Origin: Candidatus Fermentibacterota bacterium
GTDB taxonomy: Bacteria > JAFGKV01
Reading direction: 5' to 3'
DNA: 9,635 nucleotides
Assembly (NCBI GenBank): GCA_016928395.1
Contig: JAFGKV010000257.1
Coordinates: forward strand, 1-9,635
Shown here: positions 1 through 6,375 of the stretch, piece after piece
How positions within the stretch are numbered: the stretch's first letter is position 1
Layout of the letters: every line of letters starts with the position of its first letter
The notes under the pieces: model-generated
Told to the model about the DNA's origin: nothing
The model's input: the letters and a program-made list of their open reading frames with translations, nothing else
Database searches by the model: none
Program-made: the position numbers and the translations under genes

Positions 1-1
1 A

Positions 2-619
2 CCGGGAGTGCCGGAGGTGGTGAGCCCCATCGATGGCGCGACGTTGACCGACCAGCCAAGCCCGGTGCTGGTGGTGGGAGGATCGGTCGATCCGGACAGC
101 GGCGATGTGGTCACGTATGGGTTCCGGGCGTATCGGGACAGGTTGTGCACCGACATGGTCGCCTCGGCCGAACGGGTCCCCGCCGTTGGCGGCAGGGCCG
201 AGTGGTGCGTGGACGTGTCGTTGGCGGATGGGGACTACTGGTGGCGTGCGTATGGTGACGACGGGAAGGAGTGGGGGCTGATGACGCCGGCGGCGAGGTT
301 CACGGTGGAGACCAGCGAGGAGGGGCTGCCGAGGGAGGTACGGCTGCACGGGCCGAGCCCGAACCCGTTCGGGAACGAGACGACGATACGGTATGACCTC
401 CCGACAAGGAGCGAGACGAGGCTGGGGGTCTTTGACCTGATGGGGCGCCAGGTGCGGGTGTTGATCGATGGCGAGCGGGGACCGGGGCGGTTGAGCGTGA
501 CGTGGGATGGTCGCGACGGCGTGGGCGGAAGAACGGCGAACGGCTTCTACGTCATGAAGCTGACATCGTGTGGCTCAAGCAGCTCCGTCCCCGTGGTGGT
601 GCTGGGAAGGGCGCGATGA
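2..619 (+). CDS. 3' end of a secreted protein with Ig/Fn3-like module and C-terminal sorting domain (partial)
   Basis: The reading frame is open to the left edge, so the gene very probably begins outside the window; the GTG at 8 is only the first possible start inside it. Counting from that codon, residues 1-101 look like one Ig/Fn3-type beta sandwich (PxxGATL near the start, DPDSGDVVTYGFRAY, and a GDYWWRAYGDDGKEWG segment). Residues 113-203 form a T9SS type A / FlgD-like C-terminal domain: SPNPF, IRYDLP, VFDLMGRQV, WDGRD, GFYVMKL and a basic end. In this family the C-terminal domain directs passage of Sec-exported proteins across the outer membrane and is often removed. The catalytic or binding part, if any, is out of view, so no function can be given. 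The stop TGA overlaps the ATG of a possible tiny ORF, and the repeat-protein gene follows 67 bp later in the same direction. The sorting domain is clear; the Ig/Fn3 label is by pattern only. Confidence 0.85.
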   Translation, partial: PGVPEVVSPIDGATLTDQPSPVLVVGGSVDPDSGDVVTYGFRAYRDRLCTDMVASAERVPAVGGRAEWCVDVSLADGDYWWRAYGDDGKEWGLMTPAARFTVETSEEGLPREVRLHGPSPNPFGNETTIRYDLPTRSETRLGVFDLMGRQVRVLIDGERGPGRLSVTWDGRDGVGGRTANGFYVMKLTSCGSSSSVPVVVLGRAR

Positions 620-687
620 CGCGGAGAAAGGGCCCGGTGCTGTTGTCTCAGGCGATCCCATTGGGGATCTTCATGGAGGTGTGCTGA
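616..687 (+). CDS. Possible 23-residue coupling ORF between two secreted-protein genes
   Basis: A 23-codon ORF begins MTRRKGPVLL and ends IFMEVC. Its ATG overlaps the stop of the upstream gene (ATGA, 616-619), and its TGA shares one base with the ATG of the downstream gene (TGATG, 685-689). A purine-rich GGGAAGG at 604-610 lies about 5 bases before the ATG. The stop/start overlaps at both ends are what translational coupling would look like. The peptide resembles no family I recognise, so if it is translated its role is probably the coupling itself. It may equally be chance, because the downstream gene has its own good ribosome binding site inside this ORF. Confidence 0.3.
   Translation: MTRRKGPVLLSQAIPLGIFMEVC
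675..680 (+). promoter_or_regulatory. Ribosome binding site fixing the start of the propeller gene
   Basis: GGAGGT lies 6 bases before the ATG at 687. The frame is open further upstream (to about 570), but only the 687 start gives a clean signal peptide directly at the N terminus and has a Shine-Dalgarno sequence at proper spacing, so this site decides the start. Confidence 0.75.
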
Positions 688-3035
688 TGACATGCCCAAA
701 GCGTGCGATCGTGATGTTCGCTGTGGTCGTTGGGGCGGGGACACTGCCTGGCACCGCAGACGAGGATTGGGTGACCGAGGGTGTCGACTGCCCGCACTTC
801 GTCGTCAACATCAAGGAACGGGGCCTCTGCGTCGACACGGAAGGGAACCCTCACATGGTCTATGGCGGCCGGGATGGTTTCTACTACGCGCGCCGCGACC
901 CGACGGGCTGGCATGTGGAGCAGATCGCCGGCCTGTGCGGGGAGTACATCTCCGTATCGCTGGTGCTCACCGCCGGAGACGAACCTCACATCGCATTTTC
1001 GGGCGACAGAGAGGATGGACCGGGCTCGTATCTGGGCTATGCCGCCAGAGACGCCGCGGGGTGGCATTTGGCGATGGTCGACAGCGCCGGTGACACAGGC
1101 GGATTCCCTTGTCTGGCCATGGACGGGCTCGGCCGCCCCCACATAGCCTACCATGCCAATGAATGGGCGCCAGGTTCGCTCAGGTATGCAGTGTGCGACG
1201 AGGGTTCATGGCTCATCGAGACCATTGAGGTACCTGAGACGCCCGGGGTCGGCCTCTCGTTGGCGGTGGATTCGTATGACTACCCCCACCTCTCCTATGT
1301 GGACGGTGTCAACGGCGCGCTGATGTATGTGTACTTCGACGGCATCATCTGGGATCGTCAGGTGGTCGATGGGCAAGGCAGGGCGGGCATGCACAATTCC
1401 ATCGTGCTGGATGCTCAAGACCATCCGCACATCGCGTACTACGACGAGCGGACACACGATCTCAAGTATGCTCGATTGGATGGGATCACGTGGTTCACCG
1501 AGGTAGTCGACAGCATCGGTTCCGTCGGCCAGTATTGCTCGCTGGCGTTGGACGAAGCTGCCGTCCCGAACATCAGCTATCAGGATGCCACGACTCCTTC
1601 GCTGAAACACGCCGCCAAGTCCGGGCAGTTGTGGATCCTCGAGACCGCAGTCACCGGGATCTATCCCGTGGGCTCGTCTTTGGCCTTCGGGCCCGACGGT
1701 GCGGTCTGCATCGGTTTCACCGACGTGAGCCAGGAGCTTGTCGGCCTCGTGTGCAAAGAGGGAGCGGGATGGGAACTCCAGGAAGTGGAACGCGCGGGAG
1801 TCGTCGGCGACTGTCAGACTCTGGTGCTGGATGCAGCCGGCACTCCCCATCTGCTCTACTACGAGGCCCTGCGTGGGCAGGTTCGGCATGCGTGGCAGGT
1901 TCGGGAGGGATGGCTGATCGAGGTCGTCGACGACGGTTCCGTGGGCGAATCCATCTCTGCGGGGATGAGCCCGTCGGGCGTGCTGCACGCGGGCTATTGG
2001 GACGGCGCCAACGCCGACCTCACGCATGCCTGGCATGATGCCTCCGGATGGCATACAGAAACGGTGGATGCGGCGGGGCAGGTCGGCCGGTACGCATCGG
2101 TGGCCGTGGACGAAGCCGGATGGCCGCAAATCGCCTACTTCGATGATTCGAACACTGCCCTGAAGCATGCTCGGCTCAGCAGCAGCGGGTGGATCATTGA
2201 GCAGGCAGCCACTGCGGGGGGGCGCACCCCATGCATCGCTCTTGACGCGGATGAGCTTCCCCACATCAGCCATTACGACGGTGCGGCGAAAGACCTCAAG
2301 TACTCGTATGCGGACGCCTCGGGATGGCACACGGAGAGCATCGACAAGCCCGGCGACGTGGGGAACTGCAGCTCGATCCTGATCGACGGGGCAAGGCGGC
2401 CCCACATCAGTTACACGGAAACGATCTCGGGAACGTGTCCAGGGCTCGCAATGTTGAGGTACGCGCATTTCGATGGGAGCGCTTGGCTCATTGAGACCGT
2501 TGCGGAGGCGAAATGGTGGAATGCAACGTCTATCGCGCTGGATGATGCCGGTCGAGTGTGCATCGCCTTTGGGGCCTTTGGGAGCGGCCTTTCCCTGGCG
2601 ACGAAAGGCAGCTCGGGATGGGATGTGCAGGAGTCCTGCCCAAGCCCGGGAGGCATCGGCCCTTCGCTGGCCTTCAACGACGATGGCCGCCCCTGCATTG
2701 TACACGGAGACAATGCTGCCAAGGATCTTCTCTACACCTACTCGATCGGTGTCGGCACTGAAGACCATGGGGCCGGACCACACACAGGCGCGCTGCTGTC
2801 GATCAGCCCCAACCCTGCGCGGGATCGGGTGTCGATCGTGTATGATAACGGTGAAGCCGGGCCCGTCACGCTGGGGGTCTACGACCTCTCGGGGAGACTT
2901 CTGCGTGGGGAACGGAGAGGCTTTCGATCGACCAGATGGGAGATTCCCGATGGCCTCCTCCCGAACGGCACCTACCTGATTCGCCTGGAAACGCCTTCGA
3001 GGGAGACGCAGCGCCGGCTGGTGGTGGTGCGGTAG
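687..3035 (+). CDS. Secreted tandem-repeat beta-propeller protein with C-terminal sorting domain
   Basis: This is a 782-residue exported protein of unknown function. Residues 1-24 form a Sec signal peptide: a basic MTCPKR start, a hydrophobic core IVMFAVVVGAG, and probable cleavage after GTA. Residues 47-688 hold 14 repeats of about 47 residues with the pattern SLALDxxGxPHIAYYD...DLKYAR..GWxxExVDxxGxVG. Such W/PHI(A/S)Y repeats are typical of beta-propeller blades. An extra d-strand-like segment (DWVTEGVD, 27-34) precedes the first repeat, while the last repeat lacks it, as expected for 'Velcro' ring closure. Residues 702-782 are a T9SS-type sorting domain (SISPNPARD, VYDLSGRLL, NGTYLIRLE, RRLVVVR). 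No catalytic motif is visible; cell-surface binding or a structural role is inference. It follows the upstream secreted-protein gene closely and may be cotranscribed. A start at 570 in the same frame was rejected because of the signal peptide and the ribosome binding site at 675. Confidence 0.9.
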   Translation: MTCPKRAIVMFAVVVGAGTLPGTADEDWVTEGVDCPHFVVNIKERGLCVDTEGNPHMVYGGRDGFYYARRDPTGWHVEQIAGLCGEYISVSLVLTAGDEPHIAFSGDREDGPGSYLGYAARDAAGWHLAMVDSAGDTGGFPCLAMDGLGRPHIAYHANEWAPGSLRYAVCDEGSWLIETIEVPETPGVGLSLAVDSYDYPHLSYVDGVNGALMYVYFDGIIWDRQVVDGQGRAGMHNSIVLDAQDHPHIAYYDERTHDLKYARLDGITWFTEVVDSIGSVGQYCSLALDEAAVPNISYQDATTPSLKHAAKSGQLWILETAVTGIYPVGSSLAFGPDGAVCIGFTDVSQELVGLVCKEGAGWELQEVERAGVVGDCQTLVLDAAGTPHLLYYEALRGQVRHAWQVREGWLIEVVDDGSVGESISAGMSPSGVLHAGYWDGANADLTHAWHDASGWHTETVDAAGQVGRYASVAVDEAGWPQIAYFDDSNTALKHARLSSSGWIIEQAATAGGRTPCIALDADELPHISHYDGAAKDLKYSYADASGWHTESIDKPGDVGNCSSILIDGARRPHISYTETISGTCPGLAMLRYAHFDGSAWLIETVAEAKWWNATSIALDDAGRVCIAFGAFGSGLSLATKGSSGWDVQESCPSPGGIGPSLAFNDDGRPCIVHGDNAAKDLLYTYSIGVGTEDHGAGPHTGALLSISPNPARDRVSIVYDNGEAGPVTLGVYDLSGRLLRGERRGFRSTRWEIPDGLLPNGTYLIRLETPSRETQRRLVVVR
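825..2750 (+). repeat. Fourteen tandem protein repeats (about 47 codons each)
   Basis: This region inside the propeller gene encodes 14 in-phase units. Recognisable anchors are a D at the end of strand 1 (LxxD), PHIAY/PHISY/PHLSY or a decayed form (VCIAF, VCIGF, PCIVH), a [KR][YH]A[RY]-like segment, and SGW/GSW/GIW followed by ExVD. Units 5, 9, 10 and 11 fit the consensus best; units 7, 13 and 14 have lost the histidine. The repeats are diverged at the DNA level, so this is an old protein repeat, not a recent DNA amplification. Confidence 0.8.
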
Positions 3036-3303
3036 ATCCGGGGTCTGCTTTCGGGAGAGTGCAGACAAGTCCGGTCTTTGCCGGGCGACTCCAGGATCCA
3101 TGGGACGGCCGGAGGGTTCCTGCCGCGACTTCCCATGGTAGTACCCGGTACTATGCTTCGCCTTGCTTCCCGCCGTCGACTGGGCATACATTCCGAGTGA
3201 TCGTGTTGCATCCCTTCCGCCGCACGGGAAAGTCAGATAGCCTCCCCGAACATTAGGCGGGGCATCCGATGCTTGTGCTAGACCGTGCAGGAGGTTCGCG
3301 TCT
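3036..3303. other. Intergenic region between propeller gene and hicB-like gene
   Basis: No ORF here looks real. Several inverted repeats are visible. GTCTGC at 3043-3048 pairs with GCAGAC at 3061-3066 just after the propeller gene's stop; there is no T-run, so a terminator is weak. CCATGGGA near 3099-3106 pairs with TCCCATGG at 3131-3138. A perfect 7-1-7 palindrome lies at 3139-3153, and CCCCG at 3244-3248 pairs with CGGGG at 3258-3262. A promoter for the toxin-antitoxin pair should lie here, but I see no convincing -35/-10 pair. A strong AGGAGGT at 3289-3295 sits 8 bases before the next ATG. Confidence 0.5.
3139..3153. promoter_or_regulatory. Perfect palindrome TAGTACC-C-GGTACTA, possible operator
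   Basis: A 15-bp perfect inverted repeat with 7-bp arms and a single central C lies 150 bp before the hicB-like start. Toxin-antitoxin operons are commonly autoregulated at such sites, but this HicB has no visible DNA-binding domain, so the link is speculative. Confidence 0.3.
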
Positions 3304-3552
3304 ATGTTAGCTCAGTATCTTCGTGCAGCAATGCACCACGCTCGATACGAGATTCTCGAGGACGATGGGACGTTTTTTGGAGAAATTCCCGAGTGTCGTG
3401 GAGTCCATGCGAATGCCGGCACTCTTGAGGAGTGCCGGGAAACACTCGAGGAGGTGCTCGAGGAGTGGATTCTGTTGAGAGTGAGCCGCGATCTCCCGTT
3501 GCCGACGATCGACGGTGTTGAACTGAATGTAAAGGAAGAAGTCGCGGCCTGA
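3304..3552 (+). CDS. hicB: HicB-family antitoxin (type II toxin-antitoxin)
   Basis: This is an 82-residue protein of the HicB/UPF0150 family. In this family it binds the HicA mRNA interferase and blocks it. The sequence shows the complete partial-RNase-H-like fold pattern: ARYEILEDDGTFFGEIPE (residues 14-31), the GVHANAGTLEECRETLEEVLEEW segment (33-55), and a short tail DGVELNVKEEVAA. There is no added ribbon-helix-helix or helix-turn-helix domain, so it is the short form. The start is supported by AGGAGGT at 3289-3295, 8 bases upstream. Its stop overlaps the next ATG as TGATG, so translation of the toxin frame is coupled to it. The partner toxin appears truncated, leaving this as an effectively orphan antitoxin. 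Family assignment is secure by pattern; activity is inference. Confidence 0.88.
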   Translation: MLAQYLRAAMHHARYEILEDDGTFFGEIPECRGVHANAGTLEECRETLEEVLEEWILLRVSRDLPLPTIDGVELNVKEEVAA

Positions 3553-3728
3553 TGGCCGGACTGGGCCCGATCTCGCGAGCGGAGCTCGTGCGAGCCTTGA
3601 GAGCTCTCGGTTTCGATGGCCCCTATTCGGGCGGGAAGCACAATTCCCGCGGACGAATAGCACCAGCAGACTTCAACACGGTGGTCCGGGAGTTCTCGTC
3701 AACGGAGACTGACGGAACATCACGGTGA
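3552..3728 (+). pseudogene. hicA: Truncated HicA-type toxin gene (N-terminal half only)
   Basis: Read from the ATG that overlaps the hicB stop, the frame gives 58 residues. The first 30, including ISRAELVRALRALGF and GPYSGGKH, fit the start of HicA/YcfA toxins: the first helix, and the strand carrying the conserved histidine (His30 here) used for mRNA cleavage. After His30 the expected 'QFMVRG...IPNPH...' core and the C-terminal helix are missing. Instead the frame runs on as NSRGRIAPADF and ends TETDGTSR, with no family resemblance. In the +1 frame just after the histidine, codons for QF appear (KH-QF would be restored by one inserted C), but that frame also loses similarity at once. A deletion or recombination fusing hicA to the leader of the peptidase gene best explains it. 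The type I call could be wrong if this is a very short HicA variant. Confidence 0.7.
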
Positions 3729-3753
3729 ACATGAAGACAGGAGATTCCAGCAG

Positions 3754-6225
3754 ATGACAACCAGCTACTCTTCGAGGGCCATGGCTGCCCTGATCATTGT
3801 GTGGGCATGCGCAGCCCTTGCCCAGCCACCCGCCAGCTTCGACCTGCGCGATGTCAATGGCATCAATCTCGTCACCAGCGTGAAGTCACAGATCCAGGGC
3901 ACGTGCTGGACCCATGGCGCCATGGCTGCCATGGAGGGCAACCTCCTGATGACCGGGGCATGGGCGGCGGCCGGCGAAGTCGGCGAGCCTGACCTGGCCG
4001 AGTATCATCTTGATTGGTGGAACGGCTTCAATCAGCACAACAACGATGACATCGTGCCGCCCTCGGGCAGTGGCCTGACCGTGCATCAAGGCGGAGACTA
4101 CATGGTGACGGCGGCGTACGTGGCACGGGGCGAGGGCGCGGTGCGCGATATCGACGGCCAGTCCTTCAATGCCCCGCCCGAGCGCTGGGCGCCAGGCTAT
4201 CACCTCTACTACCCCCGCGACATCGAGTGGTACGTAGCCGGGGATGACCTCTCCAACATCGAGACGATCAAGTATGCCGTCATGGAACACGGGGTCATGG
4301 GCACGTGCATGGCGTACAATGTCGCCTTCATCAATAGCGAGCACGTGCACTATCAGCCGCCGAGCAGCAGTATGGACCCGAATCATGCCGTGGCCATCGT
4401 GGGCTGGGATGACGCGAAGCAGTGCGGCGCGCCCGCACCCGGAGCGTGGCTGTGCAAGAACAGTTGGGGTGAAGACTGGGGAAACGGCGGCTTCTTCTGG
4501 ATCTCATACTACGACAAATGGTGCTGCAAGCATCCCGAGATGGGCGCCGTATCGTTCCAGGAAGTCGAGCCGCTCCACTACGACCGGATCTACTCCCATG
4601 ACTACCATGGGTGGAGGGACACCAAGACTGACTGCTTTGAGGCGTTCAATGCCTTTGCCGCGGATGACGACGAGTTGATCGAAGCCGTGAGCTTCTGCAC
4701 GGCTGCCGACAGCGTCTGGTACGAAGCAATCATCTACGGTGCTTTTGACGGGGAGCTGTCGGATGAGCTGGGGGGTTCGTCGGGATTCATTCAACGTCGC
4801 GGGCTCCACACCGTGAACGTGCCGGTACCCATCCTCATACGCGCGGGGGAGGGCTTCTTCGTCTGGCTCTCGCTCTCCCAAGGCGGCCAGGCCTTCGATC
4901 GCACCTCCGACATCCCCGTGCTCCTGGGGGCATCGTACAGGGTCATCGTGGAATCCAGTTCCCAGCCGGGGCAAAGCTTCTACCGGATGAACGGCGAATG
5001 GGAGGATCTCTACGAGGTAGATTCCTCGGCCAACTTCTGTATCAAAGCGCTAGCGACCCATACCGGAATCAGAGTGAGCCCCGAGGAGGCCTTCCGGGCG
5101 ACGGGCGAGATAGGAGGCCCGTTTGAGCCGGCGAGCACCGTGTACTGTGTGACGAATCGCTGCCTGGAGACGATGACCTATGAGGTCTCCTGCGACTCGT
5201 TGCCTGCCTGGCTTGCGATCACGGGACCAATCTCGGGAACACTGGCTCCCGGCGATTCGGCGCAGATCACGGTCGTTATCGAACAAAACGAAGCGACCCT
5301 GCTGCCGGCCGGCGCCCATTCCGCACGCATCTCTTTTGTCAATACCACCAATCATCTGGGCGACACCAGCAGGTCGGTGATCCTGGCCGTGGGCCAGCAG
5401 CGAGTGTATCACCAGTGGCTGCTGGATGAAGACCCTGGCTGGACCACCGAGGGAGCCTGGGCCTTCGGCCAGCCGACCGGAGGCGGCGGCAGCCACGGCG
5501 GGCCTGACCCGACGGCCGGGTACACCGGTGTGAACGTTTACGGCTACAACCTGACGGGCGATTACCCCGACGACCTGCCGGCCCGCCACCTGATTACCAC
5601 TGCCATTGACTGCACCGATCTGTACAATGTGCGGCTGCGATTCTGGCGGTGGCTGGGCGTCGAGACGCCGGAGTATGATCAGGCATCCATCAGTGTATCC
5701 GGCGATGGGATCAGCTGGACCAGGGTCTGGACGAACCCTGCCGAGATCACTGATCAGTCGTGGGTGGCGCAGGAGCTCGACATCTCCGCAATGGCCGATA
5801 ACCAGGCCACGGTGTATGTGCGCTGGACCATGGGGCCCACCGATGAGGGATGGACCTACTGCGGCTGGAATATCGACGATATCCAGATCCTCGCCCATGC
5901 CGAAGGCGAGGTGCCGTGGAGCGGCGACGAGAGCCTCACGACCCCGGAGGTCTTGAGAATCGAATCGATCCGACCGAATCCGACGGGCGGGGCGGCAGCT
6001 ATCCGCTACACCCTACCGGAGGCATCACATGTCACGGTCACACTCTATGACATCCAGGGCCGGCGCGTGGCCACGATGCTCGACGAGGCACAAGGCCGTG
6101 GGGTGCATACGATCCGCTGGGATGGCAATGATGCCCATGCACGGCCCGCCGGCCAGGGCGTCTACCTGCTCAGGATTGAAGCAGAAGCGACCATCCGGAC
6201 CAGGGCCTTGGTCGTGGTTCGGTGA
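3754..6225 (+). CDS. Secreted papain-family (C1A) cysteine peptidase with lectin-like, Ig-like, jelly-roll-like and sorting domains
   Basis: This is an 823-residue exported protease. Residues 1-23 are a signal peptide (hydrophobic AALIIVWACAALA, cut before QPPAS). The peptidase domain spans about 28-265: catalytic Cys51 in GTCWTHGAMAAMEGN, His211 in NHAVAIVGWDD, and Asn236 in CKNSWGEDWGNGGFF, the papain triad. Residues 270-433 match the lectin-like domain that follows bacterial C1 peptidases (YDRIYSHDYHGW ... VSFCTAADSVWYEAIIYG ... PGQSFY ... NFCIKAL). Residues 438-547 look like a BACON/Ig-type sandwich (LPAWLAITGPISGTLAPGDS). Residues 552-714 look like a jelly-roll/MAM-like module (GWTTEGAWAFGQPTGGG ... 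WNIDDIQI). Residues 734-823 are the sorting domain (IRPNPTGG, LYDIQGRRV, WDGNDAHARPAGQGVYLLRIE, LVVVR). The start has AGGAGA at 3739-3744, 9 bases upstream. It degrades extracellular protein, presumably at the surface; the substrate is unknown. The start lies 25 bp after the truncated hicA, so the toxin-antitoxin promoter may also read into it. Confidence 0.93.
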   Translation: MTTSYSSRAMAALIIVWACAALAQPPASFDLRDVNGINLVTSVKSQIQGTCWTHGAMAAMEGNLLMTGAWAAAGEVGEPDLAEYHLDWWNGFNQHNNDDIVPPSGSGLTVHQGGDYMVTAAYVARGEGAVRDIDGQSFNAPPERWAPGYHLYYPRDIEWYVAGDDLSNIETIKYAVMEHGVMGTCMAYNVAFINSEHVHYQPPSSSMDPNHAVAIVGWDDAKQCGAPAPGAWLCKNSWGEDWGNGGFFWISYYDKWCCKHPEMGAVSFQEVEPLHYDRIYSHDYHGWRDTKTDCFEAFNAFAADDDELIEAVSFCTAADSVWYEAIIYGAFDGELSDELGGSSGFIQRRGLHTVNVPVPILIRAGEGFFVWLSLSQGGQAFDRTSDIPVLLGASYRVIVESSSQPGQSFYRMNGEWEDLYEVDSSANFCIKALATHTGIRVSPEEAFRATGEIGGPFEPASTVYCVTNRCLETMTYEVSCDSLPAWLAITGPISGTLAPGDSAQITVVIEQNEATLLPAGAHSARISFVNTTNHLGDTSRSVILAVGQQRVYHQWLLDEDPGWTTEGAWAFGQPTGGGGSHGGPDPTAGYTGVNVYGYNLTGDYPDDLPARHLITTAIDCTDLYNVRLRFWRWLGVETPEYDQASISVSGDGISWTRVWTNPAEITDQSWVAQELDISAMADNQATVYVRWTMGPTDEGWTYCGWNIDDIQILAHAEGEVPWSGDESLTTPEVLRIESIRPNPTGGAAAIRYTLPEASHVTVTLYDIQGRRVATMLDEAQGRGVHTIRWDGNDAHARPAGQGVYLLRIEAEATIRTRALVVVR

Positions 6226-6375
6226 GAGAGGAAGACCTGGCGCGTCAGGGCCTGGCTGGGAGGACTCCGCCCCACAGGAATCCGCATCAGAGTGAGACTG
6301 TATAGGACACGTCTCATATAGGACGTATCCTATATATCCTCCATATTCTCGTGTGTCGCAAGACCGTGTTTCGCG
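6226..6375. other. Convergent intergenic gap with AT-rich inverted repeat
   Basis: This gap separates the 3' ends of the plus-strand peptidase gene and the minus-strand aldo/keto reductase gene. The first 70 bases are GC-rich and show nothing clear. From about 6297 to 6355 the base composition turns strongly AT-rich compared with both neighbours and holds the inverted repeat described separately. Confidence 0.6.
6301..6334 (-). terminator. 34-bp inverted repeat, candidate terminator or REP-like hairpin
   Basis: TATAGGACACGTC (6301-6313) and GACGTATCCTATA (6322-6334) are inverted copies matching at 12 of 13 positions, with an 8-base loop. In a minus-strand transcript the one mismatch becomes a G-U pair, so RNA would form a full 13-bp stem; in a plus-strand transcript it is a C-A mismatch. 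This favours a role at the 3' end of the saccharopine reductase/aldo-keto reductase mRNA. A second, overlapping dyad, ATATAGGA-CGTA-TCCTATAT (6316-6335), uses the same right arm. No U-tract follows on either strand, so intrinsic termination is uncertain; mRNA 3'-end protection, a protein-binding site or a small mobile-element remnant are alternatives. Confidence 0.5.

Noticed and set aside
570-686. Upstream extension of the propeller gene to a start at 570.
   Set aside because: It would bury the signal peptide behind 39 residues and overlap the upstream gene; the ATG at 687 has GGAGGT at correct spacing.
3043-3066. Hairpin GTCTGC/GCAGAC as terminator of the propeller gene.
   Set aside because: The stem is only 6 bp with a 12-base loop and no T-run follows.
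1206-3191. Long minus-strand open frame opposite the propeller gene (about 660 codons).
   Set aside because: It is the antisense shadow of a GC-rich repeat gene: no family pattern, no signal sequence, no good ribosome binding site, and the plus strand clearly encodes a repeat protein.
3754-3828. Lipoprotein signal at the start of the peptidase (cysteine in VWAC).
   Set aside because: The tryptophan at -2 does not fit a lipobox, and ALA before QPP gives a normal signal peptidase I site.
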